13,728 bases of DNA from JBDTRY01 sp039931435 (GCA_039931435.1 JBDTRY010000090.1:1-13728), one strand, 5' to 3'. Counted from the first letter of the stretch, positions 6,765-13,403 are shown. Notes: a model not told the origin generated them from the letters alone. A program made the numbers and translations.

Positions 6765-7553
6765 TCAGAAACGACCCTCGGCCCGCTCCTTCGTGGGAAG
6801 CGCTTCGAGGCAGGTGGTCCACCAGCCGGTCTCGATGGTCTCGACGAATTGTTCGGGCAGATGTTCCTCGCGCATCTCACGGGCGAGACGCTGGTGATCG
6901 TAGATCACCGGAATGAACTCGGCGCTGAGCCGGCCGTCGCCAATCTCGATCAATGTGTACCAGACGTTCGTGTTTCCGTCGTTTGCCGGCCGTCCGATGA
7001 CCCCGGCGTTGATCAGATGATTTCCCCTGGCTGTTTCCTTCTTCCAGTGCAGACCGGTATGGGTGCAGATGATGGCGTCACACTCGTTTTCTTCGCAGAG
7101 ACGATCGATGAATGAGTCCGGGGTGGTCGAGCGCCAGAGAAATTCATTGATCTTCCTTGGAGATCCATGGCAGAGGAGAATTCGCAGACCTCCGACTTCA
7201 AGCCTCAGCTGCAGGGGAAGTGTTCCCATCCATTGTTTGTGGACCGCTGAGGTGTGCTCGGCAGTGTAGTCATACGAGATCTGGGCGTACTCGTTGTCTC
7301 GTGGATCCGTGTACCCGCAATTGCAGTCCGCGGCATCGGTGGAGAGCGATTGTTCATAGTTTCCCTGAATCCCGGGAATGCCTCGCTCCACGAGCAGTTC
7401 CGGGACACGATCCGGCTGAGGTCCGAACGCGCCAAGGTCCCCGAGGAACCACGAGGCATCGACAGGCCGCCGCTCGATGTCGTCCAGCGTCGCCTTCAGG
7501 GCGTGATAGTTCGAATAAATCCCACCGATCAGGGCCGCTGTCAGGTGCGGCAC
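6765..7553 (-). CDS. Metallophosphoesterase-fold protein with degenerate metal site 1
   Basis: A calcineurin-like phosphoesterase (Metallophos_2/YfcE-like fold) of 262 residues, last gene of the five-gene operon. Motif order is normal: ALIGGIYSNYHAL (7-19), FLGDLGAFGP (36-45), GNYEQ (64-68), LLCHGSP (127-132), CTHTG (163-167). Compared with the canonical DxH...GD...GNH(D/E)...H...GHxH set, D is G11, H is Y13, the GNH His is Y66 and the second His of GHxH is G167. D39, N65, H129 and H165 remain. A Cys-bearing insert, DCNCGYTDPRD (76-86), and the C-terminal TGWWTTCLE look like subfamily features. GTG 7553 is preferred because residues before it (from ATG 7574) merely shadow the radical SAM C-terminus; overlap is then 13 bp. 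Substrate is unknown; a non-catalytic role is possible. Confidence 0.85.
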   Translation of the reverse strand: MPHLTAALIGGIYSNYHALKATLDDIERRPVDASWFLGDLGAFGPQPDRVPELLVERGIPGIQGNYEQSLSTDAADCNCGYTDPRDNEYAQISYDYTAEHTSAVHKQWMGTLPLQLRLEVGGLRILLCHGSPRKINEFLWRSTTPDSFIDRLCEENECDAIICTHTGLHWKKETARGNHLINAGVIGRPANDGNTNVWYTLIEIGDGRLSAEFIPVIYDHQRLAREMREEHLPEQFVETIETGWWTTCLEALPTKERAEGRF

Positions 7554-8422
7554 GAAACACCATCCACCCAGCATGTGTGACAGGCGCCATACTTCAATGG
7601 AAACGGCCGCAGCGTCTCCTCAATCGACGCGCCCATCATCGCTTCCGGCGATTCAATGAGGATCGGGCAGACGTAGACCCCTTTACTCGTGACCATCCGA
7701 CAGCTGGAACATTGCAGAGTGGTTGCGTCATCGGGTCCAAGCATCTCCTCAGTGAGTCGCTCCCAGTCCGTGTAGGCGCGCGTGCGTTTTTCCTCGGCGC
7801 CGATGTGAAAAAGCGGCAGCACCTTCAACCTTGGTTTGGCAAAGCCGAACGAGCGAATGAGGTCAAGGAACCGTACCCGGCCCTCTGAGGATCCGACCCC
7901 TTCGGCCGCTTCGGTCACGGTAATCACCGGATTCAATTCCACGTCGGCGAGATTTCTCAGGCCCAGCATGACTCGGTCCCAGACGCCGTTTCCGCGGATG
8001 GCGTCGTGGGTGTCGCGGTCGAAGCCGTCAAGGCTGACACGGATGTCCAGGGAGTATTCGCTGGCGTCGAAAATCTCTCGAAGCTCGGCGCAGAGACGCG
8101 GATGGAGGAGCATGCCGTTCGTGAGCACTGTCCCCGGTCCCTGAGCGAGAGTGGCACGCAGAATCTTCAGCATGTCCCGGTTCATGAAAGGCTCGCCGCC
8201 GGTGAAGTAGTACTCGCGCACACCCAAGCGCCGCGCTTCCGCGAGACGCTCTTCGACTTCCTGCAGCGTCAGCATCTCGTGAGAGTGGTTCGAGGGGGAG
8301 CACGAGATGAAGCAATGCGTACAGGCGATGTTGCAGACTGTGCCGGCCACCTGGAACCATAGGGTGTCCAGAGACAGCATGGGCACCGAGGGCGTTTCAT
8401 TCGGGAGCATGGAAGTGGTCAT
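7541..8422 (-). CDS. Radical SAM protein with Cys-rich SPASM/twitch-like C-terminus
   Basis: A 293-residue radical SAM enzyme. The [4Fe-4S]-SAM motif CX3CX2C is C30-C34-C37 (VCNIACTHCF), with an extra C41. The SAM-amine motif YYFTGGEP spans 71-78, and TNGMLL (101-106) and VSLDGFDRDTHDAIRG (129-144) are the usual later strands of the partial TIM barrel. The C-terminal third has six cysteines, C238, C241, C252, C281, C284 and C291, spaced like a SPASM/twitch domain that would hold an auxiliary Fe-S cluster. Such enzymes modify peptides or small molecules by radical chemistry; the substrate is unknown. It shares an ATGA start/stop overlap (8419-8422) with the flavoprotein gene upstream, so translation is likely coupled, and overlaps the phosphoesterase gene downstream. 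It differs from ArsS (arsenosugar) radical SAM proteins in its N-terminal motif and cysteine-rich tail. Confidence 0.9.
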   Translation of the reverse strand: MTTSMLPNETPSVPMLSLDTLWFQVAGTVCNIACTHCFISCSPSNHSHEMLTLQEVEERLAEARRLGVREYYFTGGEPFMNRDMLKILRATLAQGPGTVLTNGMLLHPRLCAELREIFDASEYSLDIRVSLDGFDRDTHDAIRGNGVWDRVMLGLRNLADVELNPVITVTEAAEGVGSSEGRVRFLDLIRSFGFAKPRLKVLPLFHIGAEEKRTRAYTDWERLTEEMLGPDDATTLQCSSCRMVTSKGVYVCPILIESPEAMMGASIEETLRPFPLKYGACHTCWVDGVSCRT

Positions 8423-9582
8423 GGGTTGAGTCCCGCCATAATTGTGGATAGTTGCGCCAGTCCCGTCTGCAGAAGAAACGTTCGCGACCGGCCGTAGCTC
8501 CGTGAGCCGATGAAGTAGAAGCCCGGCTCTCCGGACTCCAGATCAGCACGGTCAAGGGTAGGTGTCGAAAGGCAGTCCGTCACGGAACCGATCGCTCGGT
8601 GCAGCGCGCCCCCACCTTCGGAGATTGGAGAGATGTTCAGAGGCAGTTCCGAGGTCAGGGAAAGGTCCGGCCGATATCCCGTCATAGCGATGACAAAGTC
8701 GTAGGTTCCGGCTCGTTCCCTTGTGAAGCGGACGTCGATGCATCCGTTGTTCCTGGCCAGAGATTCCACTTCAGCCCGTCGTTCCACTTTGAGGCAGGAC
8801 GGCGGGTCCTTGGCGATGGCGTTGGCCCGGGAAACGATCCGCTGTCGCTCGGGGAGTGGGTCGTTGGCGACTACGGCCGAGGGCAGCTCCCTCATTGTAC
8901 GCACGGCCCAGGTCACCCTGGTGGCGGGGTTCTCTCGGGCAAGTTCGTCAAGAGCGACGATGGCGTTTGCCGCCGAGTGTCCGTGCCCAACGAGCAGGAT
9001 TCGCTTCCCGCGCAGGTCCTCGCGTTTCGTATGCATGTCTCCGAGAAAGCGGATCAGCGCCGGAGAAGCGTTCTGCTCGCCGAGCGCGGGCACGCCCCCG
9101 GCGCCCACCCTGGCGGGCAGCGCGTGACCGCCGGAGGCATCGAGAACGATCTCCGCTTCCATCAACTCTTCACCGGACGGACTCTCTACGAGAATCCGGA
9201 AGGGTTTCTCCCCACGCAACGGATGATTGGGCAGATCGGTGCGGGCCAGACCACGCCGTCCAATCGCTACGACGCGATGTCCGCTGCGAACGCGATCCCG
9301 AAGAAGGGGCGTGTCCGCCAGCGGCGCGAGAACCAGTTCCGCCATTTCCGGCCCCGTGAGAAGTGCGTCCGGATCGGGAAGCGATTCGCCGAGCAATTCC
9401 TGCATGCGTTCGGAAATGTTCATTCGCAGAGGGCTGAAGAACCTGGTCGGCCCCCATTTGCACAAGGCCTCTCCGGGCGTGCCACGCTCGAGGACCGTGA
9501 CATCGAATCCGGCGTCGATGGCGGCGACGGCGGCAGCCAGTCCCATCGGACCGGCACCGACGACAACGAGGCGAGCAGCCAT
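8419..9582 (-). CDS. FAD-dependent NAD(P)-binding oxidoreductase (flavin-monooxygenase-like)
   Basis: A 387-residue flavoprotein with two dinucleotide folds. Residues 4-33 form the FAD Rossmann motif (VVVGAGPMGLAAA, ending in E32 for the ribose). GHGHSAAN (199-206) is the NAD(P)H-binding GxGxSA. MTGYRPD (300-306) is the conserved 'ATG/TGY' link of FMO and thioredoxin-reductase-like enzymes, and GFYFIGSRSYGR (354-365) closes the FAD site. The CKWGPTRFFSPLRMN segment (41-55) follows the first fold where related flavoproteins have W-G-H-V-R-L-F-S-P. No CxxC redox pair is present, so a monooxygenase or dehydrogenase is more likely than a disulfide reductase. It starts two bases after the stop of the AhpD-like gene and overlaps the radical SAM gene by four bases, so it sits in the core of the operon. 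It may oxidise the pathway intermediate or supply electrons; that is inference. Confidence 0.87.
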   Translation of the reverse strand: MAARLVVVGAGPMGLAAAVAAIDAGFDVTVLERGTPGEALCKWGPTRFFSPLRMNISERMQELLGESLPDPDALLTGPEMAELVLAPLADTPLLRDRVRSGHRVVAIGRRGLARTDLPNHPLRGEKPFRILVESPSGEELMEAEIVLDASGGHALPARVGAGGVPALGEQNASPALIRFLGDMHTKREDLRGKRILLVGHGHSAANAIVALDELARENPATRVTWAVRTMRELPSAVVANDPLPERQRIVSRANAIAKDPPSCLKVERRAEVESLARNNGCIDVRFTRERAGTYDFVIAMTGYRPDLSLTSELPLNISPISEGGGALHRAIGSVTDCLSTPTLDRADLESGEPGFYFIGSRSYGRSRTFLLQTGLAQLSTIMAGLNP

Positions 9583-9584
9583 CG

Positions 9585-9914
9585 TCAGCCTTTCCGGACG
9601 ACGGTGTTACAGGACTGGACCCAATGTGCGATTGTTCCGCCACCGCGGATCACCGCGGCAACGTTCACCGCTTCGGCCATTTCCTCCGGTGTGATGCCAC
9701 TATCAGTGCAGGCCGATGAGTACGAGTCGATGCAATACGGTTCCTGAATGGCGAAGGCGACCGCGAGCGCGATCAATTTCTTGGTCTTTTCATCCAGGGC
9801 TCCCGCCTCCATCGTGGTCGAGTACCACTTCAGAAAGAGGTCGAACAGCTTTGGGTTGGTCTGGCCGATCTCTCCGAAGCGGGCCAGATCCTCGGACATG
9901 TAGTAGCTGGGCAT
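9585..9914 (-). CDS. Carboxymuconolactone decarboxylase / AhpD-like protein, arsenosugar-associated peroxidase-like type
   Basis: A 109-residue all-helical protein of the CMD/AhpD family. LIALAVAFAIQEPYCIDSYS (48-67) followed by EEMAEAVNVAAVIRGGGTIAHWVQ (78-100) matches the subgroup annotated as 'arsenosugar biosynthesis-associated peroxidase-like'. Canonical members have a redox Cys-x-x-Cys; here the first Cys is E58 (codon GAA on the minus strand) and only C61 of the pair remains. C69 and C102 lie elsewhere. A thiol peroxidase mechanism using the usual pair is therefore unlikely; C61 may work alone or with C102, or the protein may have another role. ATG 9914 follows GAGGAGA at good distance. 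It lies 63 bp downstream of the transferase and 2 bp upstream of the flavoprotein. Fold confidence is high; function is unsure. Confidence 0.88.
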   Translation of the reverse strand: MPSYYMSEDLARFGEIGQTNPKLFDLFLKWYSTTMEAGALDEKTKKLIALAVAFAIQEPYCIDSYSSACTDSGITPEEMAEAVNVAAVIRGGGTIAHWVQSCNTVVRKG

Positions 9915-9977
9915 TCGATTTCTCCTCGGACTGCATGTGGCAGCCGCATCGCGTTGGGCGAACCGGAATGTCGTCTA

Positions 9978-10709
9978 TCAGCGAGACGGAGGAGCGCGGC
10001 CGATGACACTCGAGGCCGCGAAGCGGACGAGGAAATGTGGAAGTTGAGGGGAAAGGGAAGGGGGCATCGAAGCCAGTATTGAAACGAGCCGGCGTCGGAA
10101 TGCCGGTCTGGCGAGCCGGAGCCGGTTGACAACCGGCACCGCATCGTCAAGGCAGTCGATGTCGTCAACGATGCTGACGGTGGCAACTGGGATTCCCGAC
10201 TTCCTCAGAGAGGCAATGAGCCGGGAGGCGGCGTGCGGCGTTCGCAACCCGACCATCTCCCAGTCCACGTCGGGACGGCGGTTGAATCCGGCGAGCCAGA
10301 AACCTCCGTCCCGACTTCGTCCGACCACACTTCGTCCCCCGGGCCCCTGGAGCGCGGCGAAGCCGGCTTGCAGTGCGTTCTCCGACGCGTCGGCGATATC
10401 GCCCGCGATCAGCAGAACCTGGTCGTACCCTTCTGAAAACGTCCAGTCCGTTGCCACGGAAAGCTGTTCCGCCAGCGTTTTCCCACGAAGGCGGATGCTC
10501 CGTCCGTCGCGGGTGAGCGTGAGCACGTTCAAGTCGGTCGAGGCGATGATGAGGTCGACGGACGGCAGGCGACGGATCACGGAGAGCAGGTTCTCGTGCA
10601 GCGCGGGCAGGAATCGCGAGGGCAGTCCCTTGGCTTTGCTCTCCGCTTTCCAATTTCCCGTAAAAACGATTGCTGCTCTCGTATTCATGAAAATAGTTTC
10701 CAGGGGCAT
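9978..10709 (-). CDS. DUF2064 / TIGR04282-type transferase (rSAM/selenodomain-associated transferase 1-like)
   Basis: A 243-residue protein with a GT-A/nucleotidyltransferase-like fold, first gene of the minus-strand operon. The best evidence is the C-terminal half: LLIAGDIADASENALQAGF (99-117), VVGRSRDGGFWLAGFNRR (128-145) and later VDDIDCLDD (181-189), matching the DUF2064 layout of GDxP, xxDGGxxLxG and a terminal acidic D-I-D-T/C-x-D-D element. Differences are clear. The usual N-terminal PxxGxxKTRL loop is replaced by NWKAESKAKGLPSRF, and GDDxP by GDIAD. Both parts normally contact the nucleotide and metal, so the substrate may differ or activity may be reduced. ATG 10709 has AGGAG only three bases upstream; ATG 10688 (MNTRAAIVFTG) aligns better with family N-termini and is a serious alternative. 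A possible -10 box lies at 10745-10750. Confidence 0.8.
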   Translation of the reverse strand: MPLETIFMNTRAAIVFTGNWKAESKAKGLPSRFLPALHENLLSVIRRLPSVDLIIASTDLNVLTLTRDGRSIRLRGKTLAEQLSVATDWTFSEGYDQVLLIAGDIADASENALQAGFAALQGPGGRSVVGRSRDGGFWLAGFNRRPDVDWEMVGLRTPHAASRLIASLRKSGIPVATVSIVDDIDCLDDAVPVVNRLRLARPAFRRRLVSILASMPPSLSPQLPHFLVRFAASSVIGRAPPSR

Positions 10710-10744
10710 TGACTCCTATACGAATCGGGACGCCCCGCGGATGG

Positions 10745-10750
10745 ATTGTA
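10745..10750 (-). promoter_or_regulatory. Candidate -10 box for the five-gene operon
   Basis: On the minus strand TACAAT matches TATAAT at five of six positions and would give a leader of roughly 30 nt before ATG 10709. No convincing -35 element is seen 16-18 bases upstream, so this is a weak prediction. The site lies in the 146-bp gap shared with the divergent DUF1272 gene, where TTGACA (10816-10821, plus strand) may be a -35 element for the latter. Confidence 0.3.
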
Positions 10751-10855
10751 ACGGAACGAGCTGCCTGTCGGACGATGCAGCGCGTCACCGCTTCGTTTCG
10801 CGTTTCTCTCCGTTGTTGACAACTTTCTGGGAGCGGCCATGGCATCATTGCCGTC

Positions 10856-11047
10856 ATGCCGCTCGAAATGCGCGCGAACTGTGAACGCTGTTCGGAACCA
10901 CTAGAATCTGATGGAACCGCCTGGGTCTGCTCCTGGGAATGTACCTTCTGCGAGGACTGCACCGAGACGATGAACGCTGTCTGCCCCAACTGCGGCGGGG
11001 AGCTGGTGCGGCGCCCCCGCCGGAGCAACGCGGCCTGTGCGGTTTGA
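10856..11047 (+). CDS. DUF1272 small zinc-ribbon protein
   Basis: A 63-residue cytosolic protein of the DUF1272 family (PF06906), function unknown. Eight cysteines form paired zinc-knuckle motifs: C9/C12, C25/C29, C32/C35 and C43/C46. The family signature runs from MRANCERC through CSWECTFCEDC to CPNCGGELVRRPRR, covering nearly the whole protein, so length and ends are normal. ATG 10856 is consistent with relatives that begin M-x-L-E-M-R-x-N-C. No Shine-Dalgarno precedes it. A perfect -35 TTGACA lies at 10816-10821, but the -10 region is poor; if used, the leader would be only a few bases, so leaderless or short-leader translation is possible. It is divergent from the five-gene operon and convergent with the OsmC gene (50-bp gap). 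DUF1272 genes are often isolated, so context says little. Confidence 0.9.
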   Translation: MPLEMRANCERCSEPLESDGTAWVCSWECTFCEDCTETMNAVCPNCGGELVRRPRRSNAACAV

Positions 11048-11097
11048 CTGCCGGAGGCGCGGAGGAGTCCCGGCCCAGCCTTTCCGGTCGACGCTAC

Positions 11098-11523
11098 TCA
11101 GGTCAATAGTCGTGCATCCAATTCGATTTTTACGCTGCTCAGCGCCTTGGAGACAGGGCAGTTCGTCTTCGCTCCGTTGGCCTGCTCCTGAAATGCGGCA
11201 TCATCGATTCCGGGGACGCGCGCTTCAGTATGAAGCTCGATCCGGGTGATGCCGAATCCCTCTCCGACCTTTTCGATGTGCACTGACGCTTTGGTTTCCA
11301 CGCTCTCGGGCTTGAATCCCGCTTTGGTCAGCCCTCCGGCCAGGGCCATGGAGAAGCATGCCGCATGCGCTGCCCCGATCAACTCCTCGGGATTTGTTCC
11401 CGGGGCGTTCTCGAATCTCGTGGCGAATGAGTACTTACCCTCGAAGGCTCCACTTCCCAGCCGGACGGTTCCCGAACCCTCGCGGAGTGTTCCATCCCAA
11501 CGTGCTTCTGCTTTTCTTTCCAT
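11098..11523 (-). CDS. OsmC-family peroxidase (organic hydroperoxide reductase type)
   Basis: A 141-residue cytosolic thiol peroxidase that reduces organic hydroperoxides with electrons usually from a dihydrolipoyl or thiol donor. The OsmC features are in order: N-terminal strand region with WDGTLREGSG, FATRFENAPGTNPEELIGAAHAACFSMAL with E47 and peroxidatic C56, and NCPVSKALS with resolving C122. Length and motif spacing match OsmC subfamily members. ATG 11523 is chosen because GAGGA lies six bases upstream; the frame opens at 11589, but those 22 extra residues are not family-like. A short G+C hairpin (GCCCG/CGGGC, 11550-11563) lies in the leader. The dihydrolipoyl dehydrogenase gene is the divergent neighbour 250 bp away; lipoylated protein plus Lpd is a known electron route for some OsmC/Ohr proteins, so the pairing could be functional, though not proven. 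Confidence 0.92.
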   Translation of the reverse strand: MERKAEARWDGTLREGSGTVRLGSGAFEGKYSFATRFENAPGTNPEELIGAAHAACFSMALAGGLTKAGFKPESVETKASVHIEKVGEGFGITRIELHTEARVPGIDDAAFQEQANGAKTNCPVSKALSSVKIELDARLLT

Positions 11524-11670
11524 TTCGATTCCTCTTCTGTCGGATTTCTGCCCGAAGCCGGGCGAGTGGGTGATCTTATCAGGCGGCAAACGGACTGCGG
11601 GAATCGTTCAGCGGCCACGACGATTTTCTGCCTTTGAGAAACTCGGGCGGTCACGAAGGTGATGCGGCGC

Positions 11671-11699
11671 TGGGCACTCAGTGAAGTGATGCATAGAAT
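11671..11699 (+). promoter_or_regulatory. Candidate sigma70-type promoter of the Lpd gene
   Basis: TGGGCA (11671-11676) and TAGAAT (11694-11699) are 17 bases apart; they match the -35 and -10 consensus at four and five of six positions. Transcription would start near 11706, about 65 bases before GTG 11773. Sequence-only prediction. Confidence 0.35.
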
Positions 11700-11772
11700 A
11701 GCGCCTGCAGTACTGCCAGGTGCTGCAACCGCGACAAGACCATCTCGGCTGAGGCCGGAGTGAGGAGATTCA

Positions 11773-13176
11773 GTGAGCAAACAGTACGACGTAGTCGTTC
11801 TCGGCGCAGGTCCGGGTGGGTATGTGGCGGCAATCCGCTCGGCGCAGCTCGGCTTGAAAACAGCGATTATCGAGAAGAAATACTGGGGGGGAGTCTGCCT
11901 CAATGTGGGCTGCATTCCCTCCAAGGCGCTCCTGCGCAACGCCGAGCTGGCCCATATCTTTCAGAAAGAAGCGGCGCAGTTCGGCATCAAGGTCGAAGGG
12001 AAGGTGACGTTCGACTACGGAGTAGCCTGGAGCCGCAGTCGGAAGGTGGCTGACGGCCGGGTCAAGGGTGTGCACTACCTGATGAAGAAGAACAAAATCG
12101 ATGAAATCGACGGTTGGGGGACATTCACCGGCCCGAAAGCCATCGAGGTAACGATGAATGGAGGATCCAAAGAGACCATTCAGTTCAAGAACTGCATCAT
12201 CGCCGCGGGAGCCACTACGCGACTGCTGCCGGGAACGGAGCTCACCGACAGGATCGTGACGTACGAGGAACAGATCATGACCGATTCTCTGCCGGCGAGC
12301 ATCATCATCGCCGGGGCCGGTGCCATCGGCGTGGAGTTCGCGTACGTCATGAACAACTACGGGGTGAAGGTCACCATCGTGGAGTATCTTGACCGCATGA
12401 TGCCGCTCGAAGACGAGGAGGTCTCCGCCGAGCTCCTCAGGCAATTCAAGAAGGCCGGCGTGAATGTCATGACTTCGACGAGAGTCGATTCGATCGAAGA
12501 TACCGGCTCTGGTGTCCGCGTGAAAGTGACCGGCAAGGACGGCAAACAGCAGACGCTGGAGGCGGACAAGATCCTGCAGGCCATCGGATTTCAGCCCAGA
12601 GCAGAGGGGTACGGGCTCGAGAAAACCGGAGTGAAACTGACGGATCGAGGGGCCATCGACATCGACGATGCCATGCGCACCAATGTGGCCAATATCTACG
12701 CCATCGGCGACGTCACCTCGAAACTGATGCTTGCTCACGTGGCGGAAGCTCAGGGCGTGATCGCCGCCGAAACGATCGCTGGAGCTGCAACGAACACGCT
12801 GGACTACGTGATGATGCCCCGCGCTACGTACTGTCAGCCTCAGGTGGCCAGCTTTGGATATACGGAGAAGCAGGCCCGGGAACTGGGATTCGATATCAAC
12901 GTGGCTAAATTTCCTTTCACGGCCAACGGCAAAGCTCACGGCCTGGGCGACACCGTGGGCTTCGTCAAACTGATTGCGGACAAGAAATACAACGAACTTC
13001 TCGGCGGGCACCTCATCGGACCGGACGTCACGGAGCTGCTTCCGGAGCTGACCCTGGCTCAGAAGTGGGAGCTGACCGCCGACGAAGTCGCTCGCAACGT
13101 GCACTCTCACCCGACACTCAGTGAATCGATCAAAGAGGCCGCGCATGGGCTGATGGGCCACATGTTGAACATGTAA
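11773..13176 (+). CDS. lpdA: Dihydrolipoyl dehydrogenase (E3)
   Basis: A complete 467-residue cytosolic flavoenzyme that reoxidises dihydrolipoamide on 2-oxoacid dehydrogenase complexes or glycine cleavage, passing electrons to NAD+. FAD-binding GAGPGGYVAA (11-20) is followed by the redox disulfide C42-x4-C47 in GGVCLNVGCIPSKALL. The NAD-binding motif GAGAIGVEFA lies near 176-186, the second FAD motif YAIGDVTSKLMLAH near 310-324, and the catalytic dyad H446/E451 in HSHPTLSES at the interface domain. GTG 11773 is the start, with GAGGAG (11762-11767) five bases upstream. No E1 or E2 gene lies in the window, so it is a stand-alone lpd copy that may serve several complexes. The C-terminus is normal. 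A small hairpin follows the stop. Function is certain at family level; the gene symbol assumes the usual naming. Confidence 0.96.
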   Translation: MSKQYDVVVLGAGPGGYVAAIRSAQLGLKTAIIEKKYWGGVCLNVGCIPSKALLRNAELAHIFQKEAAQFGIKVEGKVTFDYGVAWSRSRKVADGRVKGVHYLMKKNKIDEIDGWGTFTGPKAIEVTMNGGSKETIQFKNCIIAAGATTRLLPGTELTDRIVTYEEQIMTDSLPASIIIAGAGAIGVEFAYVMNNYGVKVTIVEYLDRMMPLEDEEVSAELLRQFKKAGVNVMTSTRVDSIEDTGSGVRVKVTGKDGKQQTLEADKILQAIGFQPRAEGYGLEKTGVKLTDRGAIDIDDAMRTNVANIYAIGDVTSKLMLAHVAEAQGVIAAETIAGAATNTLDYVMMPRATYCQPQVASFGYTEKQARELGFDINVAKFPFTANGKAHGLGDTVGFVKLIADKKYNELLGGHLIGPDVTELLPELTLAQKWELTADEVARNVHSHPTLSESIKEAAHGLMGHMLNM

Positions 13177-13183
13177 TTTCTGT

Positions 13184-13197
13184 TGGGCGACCGCCCA
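13184..13197 (+). terminator. Possible short terminator hairpin after Lpd
   Basis: TGGGC (13184-13188) and GCCCA (13193-13197) pair around a four-base loop eight bases after the stop. There is no U-tract and the stem is short, so the assignment is weak. Confidence 0.3.
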
Positions 13198-13403
13198 TGA
13201 TGAGACTCACGTAGAACCTGGTAGGGCCGCACGGCGTGCCGCCGGCACCCTTTGCCAGTCACGGGAATGACGCCATGGCCACTGCGCCCTTTCCTGCAGC
13301 GAAGCGAGGGATCCTCGGGCGGCGCAGGGACGGCCTTCGTTACACGGGCCGGAGATCCATCCAAGCTTCGTTCGCTTCTACTGAAACACCCGGCGCTTTT
13401 GCG
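13198..13403. other. Gene-free intergenic DNA with degenerate repeat fragments
   Basis: No gene is supported between the Lpd stop and the first perfect repeat. The stretch contains worn pieces of the repeats seen further on. CCTGCAGCGAAGCGAGGGATCC (13293-13314) resembles the inverted core motif, ATGACGCCATGGC (13268-13280) resembles ATGACAGGCCATGGC of the 109-bp unit, and CGCTTCTACTGAAAC (13373-13387) differs by one base from 13501-13515. Open frames here read repeat-derived peptides and are not believed to be genes. Confidence 0.6.

Noticed and set aside
9735..9746. Selenocysteine codon in the AhpD-like protein, as in some rSAM/selenodomain systems
   Set aside because: The first position of the redox motif is a plain GAA (Glu) codon at 9741-9743 and the second is TGC; no in-frame TGA is involved.
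8599..9747. 382-codon plus-strand frame opposite the flavoprotein and AhpD-like genes
   Set aside because: The opposite strand encodes clear FAD and NAD(P) motifs; this translation is low-quality and spans two real genes.
9915..9977. Precursor peptide (RiPP) gene between the transferase and AhpD-like genes
   Set aside because: The gap is only 63 bp, and its end is the Shine-Dalgarno of the next gene; no short frame with a leader-like sequence is visible.
6765..10709. Assigning the operon to arsenosugar biosynthesis
   Set aside because: Only the AhpD-like protein resembles that system; no ArsM-like methyltransferase is present and the radical SAM protein is a different type.
10126..10884. 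252-codon plus-strand frame over the DUF2064 transferase
   Set aside because: Its Ser/Arg/Pro-rich translation shows no family signature, while the minus strand carries the DGG and GD elements.
11770..13161. 463-codon open frame antisense to the dihydrolipoyl dehydrogenase gene
   Set aside because: It is the shadow of a highly conserved gene in G+C-rich DNA; the translation is His/Arg/Asp-rich, lacks any known motif and has no ribosome site.
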